From Desarmillaria ectypa (lineage: Eukaryota > Basidiomycota > Agaricomycetes > Agaricales > Physalacriaceae): DNA of 64,000 nt. This document shows positions 1-12,400 of the stretch, piece after piece. The stretch's first letter is position 1, and each line of letters starts with the position of its first letter. The notes beneath the pieces are model-generated. The model saw only the letters and a program-made list of their open reading frames with translations. It searched no databases and was not told the origin of the DNA. The stretch is taken from positions 2,356,001 through 2,420,000 of the forward strand of contig JAUDYN010000006.1 in the NCBI GenBank assembly GCA_030407005.1, read 5' to 3'. The position numbers were made by a program, and so were the translations under genes.

Positions 1-249
1 TCGACATGGAGAGACCCTAAAAGTATTTCCAATTTGGATCTTCACATGACTACCATTGCCTTGTACTTATTTGTTCTTCCTTTCATCCTCCTATAGTCTT
101 GTGCTTGTGCTTTGCTTTGTATCCGACGCCTCTTGTCCTGCTACCTATCGGCCTTGTTCTGTTGCTCTTCTCCCTTTCGCCTTGTATTTTTTCTTTAATT
201 TAATGCTCATTTATGATCATGCTCGATTCAAGTTCACCCAATCTCCATA
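1..249. other. Upstream region of the F-box gene
   Basis: No gene is supported here. The stretch is pyrimidine-rich on the + strand, as expected for a fungal promoter and 5' leader. A short open frame across it has no recognisable domain and is probably part of the leader of the F-box gene that starts at 250. Confidence 0.4.
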
Positions 250-2152
250 ATGTTCCTATTCGATTTCTTCCAGCCCTTGGTCTCGCGCCTGAGAGGTTCA
301 TGTCTCATTCATGCTCTCCCTCTTGAAATTCTTCTCGAGCTCATTTTCCCCCTTCTGTCTCTTGCCGATCTTCTTGCTCTACGATCAGTACGTCTTGTTC
401 AGTCCCAATATTCAAGTGCTCATTCTATCATAGGTAAACAAAAGCTTCTTCTACCTCACCCATGATTTTGTCGTCTGGAGGCGGATGCTCAAAAAAATCC
501 GCCTCCCTCTCCCTCTTATACACCCTCCCTTTCAGCATACTCCTACTAGAGATCATCACCTCGAAAGGGCTCTCATACGTGCAACTACACTGGAAAAGAA
601 CTGGAGAGTAGGGCCCTGCATCAAATTCACATACATTCTAAAGACCCCGGGCGACAAAGTTCTCGAAGTAGCACTTCTTCCTGGAGGCAAATACCTCGTC
701 GCATCTATGGCTGATGTGAAGGATTATCAGTACTATCTGGCCGTTTTTGATGCCGATGAAACGCCTACTCACAGAAATAATCTGTTGGCAAAGATTACCT
801 TGCCCGGCAGAGCTTATCAATTGCGGGCTAGGTTCATGCACTATCAAGGGGAGCAGCGTATCATAATATTCTATGTTCGACGAGGCTACCCGAAGGGGGC
901 GCTGTACAGGTTTGTTTGGATTCGTCTTTGCATGTTTATAGACATTGAAGCTATTCCTTTAGCCAAGATCCGTCGACGCTGAGCTACGATGTCACTGACC
1001 TGGAGCACCCTCTATCGTATGATTGCGTTTGCACTTCTGTCGCGCTAGGATCCTTGGAGTACCTCTCGGACCCTGAAAAGGACAATACTCTGCCCAGTTT
1101 TCGGGAGTACGCAAAATCGCTCCCTAGTCCTTTCCAATGGACCAGCACTGTCTGCTTTGGCGAAACACGGCCGGAGCATCCTTCTTTATGTCAGTATTTC
1201 GGCGCACCTTGTGCTGCCGTGTGTCACAGAAACCGGGTCGTAATCATCAACTTTGACACTCGACGCACGACGCACATCATATGCCCAGATATCGGGCCTA
1301 AGCCAGTCAGTAGTACCTATTACAATGTTATTTCAGAACGCTCTCCTAACTTTTTACTCGTAGAGAATTCTCGCACTCAAAATTCTCCCTGCTCAAGCCC
1401 ACGTTCTAGTCGTACGAACTGATTCTAACGGGAATCAGATCGAGCTCTATGCTATACCTCAAGTCTCTGCACAGCATGCCACGTTCCCTCTGCAACAGCG
1501 TATTACTCGCCTCTCGAGTAGCGGAATCGTCGCTGCATACATCTCCGACTTGTACATGCCCAAGAACGCCAATGGTACTCCTTGGATAAACTCTCTTCCA
1601 TGCATGACCCCCCCAATCTCCATCTACTTGACGCATTTCGATGGTGTCATCGGCACACTTAATCTGCAGCTACACCAAAATATCAAAATGGGGTCGATGG
1701 AGTACAATTTGCACGAAGGTACTGTCACAACGATACAGGTGCCACCCGCTGGTCGTCTCCATGTTCTTCCGGGGGCGTATCGTCCTGTTGCGTACCACAC
1801 AGACTGGTTCGATCGCACAGAAGCGCCCAAAATTACGTCCTGGTGGCGGGGATACAACAAAACGAACATGGACTACGCTCAAGATCTTTTTAAAGGCCCT
1901 CAGACCCCCTGTACGCCACCGAAGGAATGGGACCCGTTATATTCGTTGACCCAGAACTATTTGAAGGAAGAGCTGGAGAACGGCGCGCAGAGCTTGTCAT
2001 GGGATGAAGGCTCCGGGAGAATGTGTATTGCTCGTCATAAGCCGTCGGATTGGCTGTTTGGTACACTGACGATTCTAGATTTTGGGAAATACACGGCATA
2101 CCATGTTAGAAAGGAGCTCAGAGATTCTTTGACTGCAGGGAAGATCTCATAA
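250..2152 (+). CDS. F-box domain protein
   Basis: Four exons join in one frame: 250-387, 434-909, 963-1305 and 1364-2152, giving 581 residues. All three introns are GT-AG, 46-58 nt long. The first intron splits the F-box, which lies at about residues 23-60: LPLEILLELIFPLL, then ADLLALRS, then after splicing VNKSFFYLTHDFVVWRRML. F-box proteins of this layout are substrate adaptors of SCF ubiquitin ligases. The rest, about 500 residues, has no clear repeats and no obvious substrate domain, as is common for the expanded F-box families of agarics. The start codon places the F-box near the N-terminus, as usual. The target is unknown. The splice model is well supported because every junction restores the frame, and a stop ends the last exon cleanly at 2152. 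Confidence 0.85.
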
Positions 2153-2248
2153 TAGTGTATACTTTGTACAATAAGAAACGTAAAAAATGTACTGATGTAA
2201 CACATGGACTATGAAGGCATAGGTGCCCTTGAAATGTTGAAACAGTGC

Positions 2249-2809
2249 CTAGAACAGTTTGACTCCCCTGATACTGCTGGCACCCTCAAATGCATCCCGC
2301 ATGTTTTCGTACCATGCATCTGATTCATCGTCGGTCATAACCTCTACATGGTTGACAGTGACAGTTGAAGAGCATTTGACGCGGAATAACGAACTGGCAG
2401 TGAGAAGCTCGTCCCTAGTAACTCTAGTTCTGCGCGGCGGCGGCGTAGGAGTGCCGAGATCTCCGGCTCCGTTCCTCGAAGCTCGTGGCGCGAGGGGTGG
2501 GCTCATCCTTTCCCGAGGCATGCTGGGCGTCGAGGGAAAGGTAGCGGATGGAGATGTAGGGGTAGAATCAGGAATGGTCTGGGTAGGTTTGACATCGTTC
2601 CGTCTGCTCAGGAGCCTCGAGCTCTTTCTCATGGCACCAGACCGGGAACCATGATTCAGGACTTGTAGGTGGACCAAACGCTCTCGTCGCCGCTTGATGT
2701 ACTCCTTGGAACCTAGCTGCGCATTTGGAACCTGCGTCTGTAGGGGGTCAACTCGCATCAGAGGTCTTTCCCCGGTGAAAAGGGAGATGGGTCGCGAGCT
2801 GGAAGACAT
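2249..2809 (-). CDS. Serine/proline-rich hypothetical protein
   Basis: A single open frame of 186 residues starts at an ATG (2809). The frame is also open upstream to about 2983 but has no ATG there, so an extra 5' exon is possible. The protein is basic in its first half (KRRRERL near residue 40), has a serine/proline/threonine-rich middle, and ends in a more ordered acidic segment (DDESDAWYENM). No family is recognised. It converges with the F-box gene, with only 96 bases between the two stop codons. It is likely a short, partly disordered protein; no function can be assigned. Confidence 0.5.
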   Translation of the reverse strand: MSSSSRPISLFTGERPLMRVDPLQTQVPNAQLGSKEYIKRRRERLVHLQVLNHGSRSGAMRKSSRLLSRRNDVKPTQTIPDSTPTSPSATFPSTPSMPRERMSPPLAPRASRNGAGDLGTPTPPPRRTRVTRDELLTASSLFRVKCSSTVTVNHVEVMTDDESDAWYENMRDAFEGASSIRGVKLF

Positions 2810-3455
2810 GATCAAGGCAAGAGATGGGACCACTGAACGAGTGAAGAGCTCTTCAACGATATCATTTTTTATACTTCCAGATACAGTGGTCCCAGCAGGT
2901 CTTGTCTTTGCCAGTGTCTTGCGGCGGAAACCAAAGCGCTGGTCAAGGAAGTCAAGGCAAGTCCAAGCACGCCCCAGATACAAATAATTTGATGGTCAAG
3001 GTAGATAAAGCGCCATAGCGGCCAGATTAGTGTTTATTGTCGCAATGGCCCTATCCGGAGGAAGACAAAAAGGATGCAACAGTGGCTTGGATCAACAAAA
3101 TGAACGATAACCCAGAGGACATCGTCGTCGAAAGAGCTTTCGAGAGTCACTATCCGGTCCGGGAACTTGGAAGTCCTAAGTTCTGTGGGGCCTCTGCTTG
3201 AGAACCCTTTCCGGATACTTGGTACGCGGATTCTAAGTATGTATCGAATTTTGATTTAGCGGGATACTGTGCAAAGTCAGCTCTTAGCGAAATATATGTT
3301 ACAAGAGTGGTGATATATTCATACAAGACAAAATATGACTAGGACTGCAGAGTGGTCCATATACATTGTGACCAGATGACAAAATAAAAAACCAAAGATG
3401 CTACATAGATTGTGTCGTTTTTTCATTGATGCACCCCGAAACTTACAAGCAAATC
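2810..3455. other. Intergenic stretch between two minus-strand genes
   Basis: No ATG-initiated fr​ame of useful size and no RNA gene is seen. It should contain the promoter of the small minus-strand gene that starts at 2809 and the 3' region of the large coiled-coil gene that ends at 3456. Confidence 0.3.
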
Positions 3456-6400
3456 TCACCCAAACATTCCTGCCGGACCGTTGACCTTGGTCAGTAAATC
3501 GTTCAATCCCCTGACCACCTCGCCAGCACCTTCCCTGACCCTGACCCTATCGCCCTCTGCGACCCGAGGCATCAGCCTCTCAAAGCGATCCGGATGCCAC
3601 CTTCGAATCTGCTCCTTAATCTTGTCCTTATCCCCTTTGCTATTATTATTTGGAAAATGCGGATTAAGCACATACGCTTGTATCGCACCAGCATTTATAT
3701 CCGCAACGTCCTTTGGCTTCTTAACCATCGGCCAAGGGAACGCATCCCAAATAACATTCTCGATCTCCCCTTTAGTCAGCTTCTGCCACTGACTTTCATG
3801 TGACTGGAACAGCCGAACCACCTCCTCCTTTGACATGATCCTGCCGGCCTCCTTCGCCTGTCGCTCCCGCTCAAGTCGTTCCTGCTCCGCACGGAATTTC
3901 TCTTGTTGTGCTCGTGCCTGCTCTTCCTGTCTTCTCCGCCACTCAGCATCAGAACCTGGAGTCTGAGGTGCACCAGAAGGTGTCGAAGGAAACTGATGCT
4001 GTGAATACGACGAAGAGCCCGATCTCGGTTTATACCCCGGTGTCGAGGAAGAAGTCGATGTCCTATTGGAATTGGGCGTAGTCTGCTTCCATCCAGAGGT
4101 TGGGTTAGGAGCAGTCGAAGAACTCCACCCGGAAGATGACGCTGATGCAGATGCACTCGAACCCCATCCACTAGCAGAGCGAGCTTTGTTGTCCTCGGAT
4201 GTCCCGCTATCTTGTCGTTTCCTTCGAATTTCTTCTTCACGTCGTTGGAAATCTGCTTGTTGCTGCTTGGCTTCCTCCTCCTTCCGCCGAGCACGCGCCT
4301 GCGTCGCCTTAAATTCCTCCAGTTTTCTTTTCTCCTCCGCTTTTCTTCTCTCCTCCGCCTTTTTATTTTCTTCCGCCTTTTTTCTCTCTGCTTCCATTCT
4401 AATCTTGTTGGCCCGTTCCTTCTCCTTCCACGACTCCTCGTTCTGCTGTCGTTGAAGGCGTTCCGCAAGTTCCTTGTCTTCCTGTATCTGTTGCTTTTCT
4501 CTTGCCTTCGCAGCCTCCTCTTCAAGTCTCTCCTGCTCTGCTTTCTGTCTCGCTTCAACTTCTCTTCTTTCCAATTCCTCCTTCCTCCGCTTCAGATCCT
4601 CCGCTTCCTTCTTGATAATCTCCTCTTCTCTCCTCTTCAGATCTTCCTCCTTTCTCTTCAACTCGGCTTCTTGCGCTTCCCTCTCTCTTTTCTCCAGGTC
4701 TTGTTCGCGCTGTCTCAAAGCTTCTTCACGCTCTCTCAACATGGCGGCTCTCTTCTCCGTTTCAGCCTCAATCCTTCTCGCCTCTTCTGCTTTCCTTTCT
4801 GCCTCCTCCTCTATCCTCTTTGCCTCCTCTGCCTTACGCTGCGCTTCCTCCGTCTTGCGCATGGCTTCCAACTCATTACGCTTGTTTTCCTCTTCTTTCC
4901 TCCTCACCTCCTCCTTCCTCTGTTCTTCCTCCCGCCATGGCATCTCCTCTCTCCGAGTGGCTTCCCCCCCTGGTACCTCTCGCCTTAGTGGACGTTCCGT
5001 CGTGCGTGCTGCTTGTCTTGGTGCTGCTTCCTGTTGGTGCACATCGTCTTGGGCCGTTCCTTCCCTGGCAAATGACTCTCTATCACGCGATCTCCATGGT
5101 GCCCCATCATCCTCCGAGAAGCTCTCTGAATCATCGTCACTGCGCTCCGCCCAATGTCCTTCATCCACCCACTGTTGCCAGGCTGGTGGGTCACCTCTAG
5201 GCGGATGCAGATTTGAAACTTGTGCCGATGGAAAAGGCTGGCGCTGTGGATGTGAGGGGGTCTGCGGCGGGTCGTATGTATACGCCGACATTTGAGAAGG
5301 AGAAGGAGACTGCAGAGATGTATATCGTGAACGATAAGCATCTGATCCATCGACAGGTATTGGCGATGGCGGAAATTCTGGTATCCGAGGATGGGGGTGG
5401 TGGTTAGGGTTATTATGGGGGAACGTCAAGGAGGGTTGACGGCTGAGATGGGGATAAGCACAAATAATGCGAAGCCACAGATAAATTCACCTCAAGGAAG
5501 AGGAAGATGTGCTGACCGAAGGTTGACGGCTAAGCAGGCAGAAAATGACTAAAGGTTACATAGAAAGCAAGACCGGATACGCTTACTACGGCGAGGGCGA
5601 AGGCGTGTCAAGAGAAGGCTGGCGGCTAGAAAGAATAAGTCATGGGAAATGAGTAAACACGACCTTAACTTACTACAGAGAATGTCCATCGGACGAGGAC
5701 GATGCCTGACGACTACACTAGATTAAAAGGGTCGCTACCCAGAAGAAAGGCGACTCACAGAGTGGCTGGAGGGCGAGATGAGGTTATGCTACTAGGACGC
5801 GACGTTGTCAATAGGCTTGGAAGAGAAGGATTATAGACAGGCTTCGTAGCCATAGGTGGGGTCGGCGGCGGCCCCACATTCTGGTTCACAGAAATGGATC
5901 GTGACAAAGGTGACGGTGGCCGGTCCCTCTCGACTTCCTTCTCCTTCCCCTTGGCCCTCGTGTGGGACGCCCACAGTTGGTCCACCTCAACCATACGAGC
6001 CCTCTCACGCTCTGCATTCGGATGGTCATGTATCGGGAGAGAAGGTCGAGTGGTTGGCGATTGACCCTCTACACCATCATGCTCGGGAATGGAACGTCTG
6101 TTGTTCTCCGGAATGGACCCTGATGGTCGAAACGTGTGTGAAGGCGACACCCGACTATCTTTGTCTAGATGTTTCCGATTCTCCAGAGTAGAAACAGATG
6201 GCCGAGAGGTCTGAGGTGACGACATCCGGCTTTCAGAATGATCGTGCTCCGTGATTGCGTGTTTCGGAATATCTGGAAGGGGAGTCACCTTCGATACGTA
6301 CGATGACGATGACCTACTATCTGTGTTGCTAGGCAGTATTTGAGTCTCCGGAATGGGGGCAGACGGCCTAAATGTCTGTGACGGCGACGTATGTATACTG

Positions 6401-7074
6401 GCCTGGCTCGTGCGCCGCCCAAGAAGTATCGGTTTGTCCTCAGCAGCGGATTTCGGCGGTATCCACACCTCTGGATTCTTGGGCACTGAGTTGGCGGGTG
6501 TTCCTGATGTCGATGACCGTCTCTGGGCAGTTGGTATAGGTATCGGCGAAGGGCGAGTAGCTGCAGAGGTAGGCGTGGGCATCGGCGTAGTAGTGGTAGT
6601 CTGCTGCCGCGAATCAGGGAAACGATCCGGCTCCGTTGACACTCTGTCTCTTCCTTTCGGATTTGCATTTGACTCTGCTCCGGCACTGCCAGTTCTTTGT
6701 CTACGAATGCCGCTCATAATTGCCATCTGCTCACTCTCTAGGTCTTCCCTCCATTCGGTCCGTATTTCAAGTCCTGCTGCCCACCGTCTCTGCTCTCTTT
6801 CCTTCTCAACCTCAACTCTGAAGCTCTGGTTTGCGTAGCTCTTGATCTGGCGTTCGCTGGCCTGGTAGTCGTCAATCAACTTCTTCCTCTGCGCAGGGTC
6901 AATGTTATCTCCACCGAGGCTATTGAGGTCATCCTCGAGCTTCTGCTTGGCTTGGAGTAGCATGTCCTTAAAGGCGACCGAGAGCTTCTCCTTGAGGTCG
7001 GCTTTCCATTGGTCGTCAGGTTCGTACAAGTCTAGTTGTGTTGCGCGTTCTGAAGTCACCGTACCCGTAGACAT
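3456..7074 (-). CDS. Large coil-turn-coil protein with J-like C-terminus
   Basis: Two long open blocks are parts of one gene. Exons 7074-5759, 5712-5677, 5625-5590, 5529-5491 and 5442-3456 join with every junction in phase 2 and give 1137 residues. The apparent stop after the first block lies inside the first intron, which begins GTGAGT. The second block has no ATG of its own near its start and needs the upstream exons. N-terminus (about residues 18-95): two charged helices around an IDPAQRKKL turn. Next comes a disordered Ser/Pro region, then RQ-x-S repeats encoded by mini-exons. A segment with several tryptophans (DPPAWQQW) follows, then about 300 residues of Glu/Arg/Lys coiled coil. The C-terminus (last about 110 residues) contains RRWHPDRFERL, which resembles the HPD helix of J-domains and the C-terminal part of IkBL/NFKBIL1; that link is inferred. 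Function unknown. Confidence 0.75.
5443..5758 (-). repeat. Array of phase-2 mini-exons encoding RQ-x-S units
   Basis: Within the large coiled-coil gene, three mini-exons (5712-5677, 36 nt; 5625-5590, 36 nt; 5529-5491, 39 nt) and the first bases of the next exon (from 5442) all begin with one base plus codons for Arg-Gln-(Ala/Pro)-Ser. Each is flanked by short introns of 46, 51, 60 and 48 nt. The units are spaced about 84-95 nt apart. Two consecutive donors share GTAGTAAG, and three acceptors run into CCGYCARCC. Because every exon is symmetric (phase 2-2), gain or loss of a unit keeps the frame. This looks like tandem duplication of an exon-intron unit. Confidence 0.65.
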
Positions 7075-9481
7075 GGGGGATTGGTAGAAAAATGAAGGTT
7101 AGAGGAGCGAAGGAAGTGGCTGCATACGACTATAAAGAATCAGAAATCAGGGCATGACTGCACGTGTAGATGGCTCACTGCTTCCACGAAACTCGAAATC
7201 TGTAATATTTGGTGCAATGTGGCGCCTGCGTATCTTGAAAAGCCGGTCATTCAGTTAGATCGCATTTCATTTGCAGCACGTGTAAACACTTACGACGGCA
7301 ATGGAAGAGAGGACGCTTATAAAACCGAACACAGTGCCTTACTGGCCTTCCCAGCGACAGGGGATCTAGAAAGGGCACTCAGTGTCACCATCATTGCACG
7401 TTTATTGAAGCCGCACCTATTATCGTCGAGATCCAACGCGACTGTGGCGAGGCAATCGTGAACAATCAGAGCTTGTTACACGATACCAGCCAGGTAGATT
7501 TGTACCGTAGAATGTCCTGATGGCTGAATATCCAGGTTATTGTCCGTATAACGAAGTGGAGATACGAGGCACAAGTGTTGAGGAACCCTGTGCAGACACC
7601 TGCTCATCCAATCAGAAATTGCGAAGACGCGATACAGGCTGGATCGCAGTACTGACCGTCAGATATGCAAGTACTTGGAGAGAAGGAGTCACGGAATTCG
7701 GTCTTTGGTCGGTCACCACATGTGATGGTGGTAAGTATGTAGTCGTGGTGCTCGTGTTGTGCGCTGTTACTCAGAACCCTGCATCGTCGGATCATAATTC
7801 ATTATCACTCAAGCGTCAGACTGGCGGGATGCACAAATTCAGTAGTCTTGCAACAGTAGGGGAAAAGGAAGAGTAAGACAAAAAACACAGGAATTATCGA
7901 TTCAATTCTTCTACGATCTAAAGGAAGAAAAGTGCCATATCTGAGGATGTAGATATTTGTGGCTAGCAGTCGCCGCGAAGGGAAATCAAGAAGCATGCGG
8001 CGGCTTTTGTATCGATGAAATAAGAACCGGTGATGCGCAGCTTATCGGCACTGGAGAACAGACGAAAGATCATTTGCCGCATTCGGAACCGTCATGGATA
8101 TGTTGGCGAGCGACCATTACTCTCTACATAGGTTTAGATGTCCCAAAATGTTCTGCTGTGGAGAGCAAAACTTGAGTTCGAGCATCGTGTAACGATAGGG
8201 GATCAAAGGAAGAGAATGGGCAGGTTTTTCGGCTCCGTTGCATACATCAATCAACCGTTGTAGAAATTCGAAACGTGAAGAGTGTTTTGGATGGAGGGAA
8301 TAGTGAATAATCTTCACGAAGTGATTGGCCAAAGACGCGAAATACATTGGTAAAGTTCGGGTTGTGGGAAACCTGCGGGCCATTATTAGACTCCGGAGTA
8401 TAGGAAGGGGCTTAGGCAACAACACGAAGCCGGAGAGATAGAAGACAGGTCGAAGATGAAGATAGTACCAAACCGGTCCTCGTATGCTTGAGGGTCGAAA
8501 GAGTGCGTCAGCGGAAAGGGAGACTGAATAAACTAAAGGAACGAGGAACAACAGGGAACGACCTTGAAGAATCTTCCGGAACACGGGAATATGGCGATTT
8601 GAATGGTACGATTCACGTAGAGATTAATGTCGATCAAGCTAGTGCATGCCAAGGTCTTATCGCTGGTGTCATCATCGCTCGGGTAGTAGTGAGTAATCGA
8701 TTACGAGGAAAAGTGTAAAAGGTCCATAGGGAAGGGGGATTGAAACCAGGTAAAAAAGCTGGCGATTGCTGGTGCACAAGTAATATTTGGGAAATGAAGG
8801 CCTCCAAGTGGCGGTGGTCGACGCAGATCAGTCCAGGGCGTGAGATCATCGAGCCAGATGATGGAGACAGGAGAAGGCAGAAACACATGCTTCGTTGTGC
8901 GGACGCAGATGAATGGATCTGACATGAACGGTGTTGGTGTGCGACCACGCGTTCGTACGCCTGATAGCGCCTATTGACTGCTGGCATGCGTCGCAGAGCA
9001 GTGAGATAGAGCAAGGCCTGGATAATAAAGGGTCAAGGGCATAGATATAGATCACTTCGCAGGGGACGGAGGGACGTGAAATGAAATACCGGTAATGAAG
9101 AAAAACAAAGGCCCGAGTCAAGACCGAGTAAGATCCAAATGGACTCGACAAAAAAGTTGACAAAAAGCCAACCCTCTGCCCTGGCCCAATTAAAGCTGAT
9201 CACATGACGTCGCCAATACTTGTCTGTCCAAGATTTTGATTCTGACTCAAACGTCCACCTAAGGCTCCCTTCCCACCCCATTCGCTCCCTTCCAGCAGCC
9301 TGAAAACTCATCTGTAACGCCCAGAACGGCATATCTACCCTCCAGCAACGGATTTAGCCGCCCAAAGACGCGACGATTGAGAACTCCCACACGAGGCAGC
9401 CAATCGTTTTCTTCCGTTCTATATCCAACACCGTTTCATCCAACATCCTTGCATTCAATCTAGCGGTGCTCGAGTCATATC
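7075..9481. other. 2.4-kb divergent intergenic region
   Basis: It lies between the starts of two coiled-coil genes transcribed away from each other. Several open stretches of 60-155 codons occur on the minus strand, but they lack ATG starts, family motifs or splice junctions that extend them. They are not annotated as genes. Two promoters must lie here. CT-rich sequence is found just upstream of 9482. Confidence 0.35.
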
Positions 9482-12400
9482 ATGGCCAAACCAAAGAAAG
9501 GCACCAAGGTTAAAAACCAACCCACCAAAAAAGTTGCCGCGCCGCAACCCCCACCTTCTCCTCCGCGGCCGGCTACCCCGCCTCCCCCGCCTGCGACGAT
9601 GCTCTCCAAGACTGAACAGGTTCGTGCAGTCTGGAAGGACTTCTTTGCTTCCTGGTACACGCCCGAAGCGGTCTCTCACAGCAAAGATCTTGACGCCATC
9701 GACTCTAATATCCTCTTCACTACTGAATCGAAGAGGCAGGACGAGCGTCTGCATCTCGACGAATTGCTCCGCGACAGGGCCAAGACTGAGTGGGAGCGAA
9801 GGCTGGAAGAAAAAAGCCTTCGCGAGGCTGACTGGGTTGACATCACGCCGTCCGAAATGGTGACAACGTTCAAGGTCTTGTTTGGCGTTGAGGTAAGTGA
9901 GGAGGATCTCGTCAAACATGTCCAACCAGAAATCCAGTCTCCACCTCCACCCGAACCCGCTCCCATCATTGAACCATCACCCAGCCCCAGCACACCGGTG
10001 GCATCCTCCTCCTCCCAAAAACTTCCCATCATCGCCACCGCCACTAAGATCAATCCCTCTGCACCACCGACCACAGAAATGCGGTCAACCAACTTATCCA
10101 CTTCAGCCTATGCCATAGTTAATCCTGCATCATTTGGTGGAGCGTATGATGAAGACGACGACGACGACGGCGCTGACGCTGAAGCAGGCTTCGACTTCCT
10201 CGAGGTAAACACTGCTGTAGTCCATCGCCACAGCCCCTGTATTGATTCCAACCATCACAGGCTTTTGATACTGATTCGGCCGTCTCTCCCACATCTAGTC
10301 AATCTACAACCTGGTGGACTGGTGCCGACTCCCTGCAGACATCGCCAAGCACCTCTCCTTCCTCCAAGCCTGTCGTCGTTGATTACCCAACTCCAGAAGA
10401 CCGCTTTCCGCGTACCATGTCCGTTTCGCCTCCACGTCCAGTGCCTGTCGAACTCTGGAAGCCGCCAGCGTCAGAGCCTGTTGCTCCCTCCAGTCGCAAT
10501 CCATTCGCATCACCCATCTCCCCAGATGAGGATGTGTCGAAGATCTCAGAGTGGTTCGAAGCTCTCAAGTCAGAAGAAGAAATCTCTAAGGTTCAGCCAC
10601 AGCATGGAGATTCGGACTTTGTCCCCTCGGAATGGCTTGACGCCTTGAAGATCGACGCCGGGGAACCAACGAAGCCCCAGTCTCAGCTGAAACACGACCC
10701 AGCACGCCGCGTCCGCCAAATGCCACAACCGGAACCGTCTCGCGCCTCCCCTCCCACCGCTCATCTTTCGGTTCCGCCTCCCATATCGACCTCTGTGTCA
10801 ACCTCGTCCGCGACAACAGCCACAGCGAGTGTTTCGTCCTCTTCACGCTCTAAGCAGGCAATCCGTTATATCGGCCCGGTCATTGTCGATCCTCATGACT
10901 ATGGCCTGCTCCACCCCCAAGAAAAACACTCCGCTCCGGAACGTTCTCTCAAACAGATGGAAAGTGAATTTGAGAAATTCAAAATGAACGTGCGATTCAA
11001 GATGATAGAGGAGTTCCACATGGATGCTATCCAGCACGAACATACTCTCGTGCAGGATATCTCACAGGGTGGAGATCCTGCAACACGGATGGTGCAACAC
11101 GAGGTTCGAATGTTGCAGTTACAGCGCGACAAGGAGGACAAGCGCAAGAAATTGGTCGACGAGGAGAGGCAGAGGCGACGGCGAGAGATCAGTGAGAAGG
11201 ATGAGGAAGATCCGCAAGCAAAAGCCATGGAGGCATTCAAACGAGAGCAAGAGAAGGCTAGGAGAAAGGAGCAGGCCAAGCGAGAGGAGGAAAGGAGGAA
11301 GGAGGAAGACTTGAAAAGGAGGGAGGAGGAAATGCAACGCAGGGAGCTTGAAATCCGGAGGAAGGAAGAGGAGATGAAAGAGCGCCAACAGTTGGAGCGG
11401 GAGAAGCTGGAATTCTTTAAGCGGGAGCACGCATCAAAGAAGGCGGAGGAGCACGCGAAACGTGAAAGAGCGGATCGCGAGCGCGAGCGTGAACTGAGGG
11501 CTGCTCAGGAGCTCAGCGATAGAGAGGTGGCAGTGAAGCTGCAGGAGAAGCTGTCGAGGGAGGTGGAACGGGAGAGAGAGCCAGAAAATTTGCCGAAGGA
11601 GCTACTAACGTTCATGCGAGACCAGGAGAGAGTACGGGAGAAGAGAGAAGGGGAAGTTAAGTTGCCGAAGGAGATGGAAGCGTTCTTGCGGGAACAGGAG
11701 AAGCGCGAGCGCGAACGTCAGGAACGCGAAGCGAGGTTCCGACGGAAGGAGGATGAAAAGGTGAAGGAGGGTGGGGATGGGAAGCGAGTCAAGATCATGG
11801 AGGAGGTCTTTGCTCGCGAACAGGAGAAAACTCGGGAACAGGACAGGCAGAGATCACGTTCCAGAATGGATGTTTTCGACACCACCCTCCGTCCCAATGA
11901 GCATCTGTATTGGCGACCCACCATTGATCCTGACAAGGGAACAACTCAGCACAAAAAGTCCCAACCAGCGCCAGCCTTCTTCGAATCCGACCCTATCGAA
12001 CGGCCTCTGACAACCAGTGGCTGGAAAGTCAAATCTCCAGTGGATATCTCGAAGGCCCGGGCAATGGAGCCCTCTGCGGTTCGTGCTGTTGCCGATGAAA
12101 GTCGAACGAAGGTGCCGCGATCTAGTGCCATCAGACATGAGAGTACGGCGTCACTTCCGATAGTCGATATGTCTCGAATGAGACCCCCGTCGCAAACCTC
12201 TTTCTATCACCACTCCAAGTCGTCATCTCCACGATCGTTGGAGACAGAGAACAGCGGTGCTAGTTCATCCAAGCTCACTCTCGACCACATGAGAGAAGCG
12301 CCGCCTCCTCCGAAGCTCACTTCCTCGTCGACATCACAGAGGCTCAGTTCAACAACGCCTCTTCCAGACAATCGGACCATCTGGCTGCCACCAACACACC

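Noticed and set aside
2810..2983. Upstream extension of the small minus-strand protein
   Set aside because: The frame is open but begins at a TTG; no ATG lies in it, so the ATG at 2809 was used.
3480..5400. Long plus-strand frames opposite the coiled-coil gene
   Set aside because: They are complements of Glu/Lys/Arg-rich codons, giving artificial Ser/Leu/Phe-rich sequences without starts or motifs.
5430..7074. Reading the blocks at 7074-5755 and 5429-3456 as two separate genes
   Set aside because: The second block starts without an ATG, the first ends at a stop inside a GTGAGT-led intron, and three mini-exons join both in one frame.
9891..9927. A 37-nt intron with GTAAGT donor in the second large coiled-coil gene
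   Set aside because: It is shorter than the other introns and the frame across it is open and protein-like.
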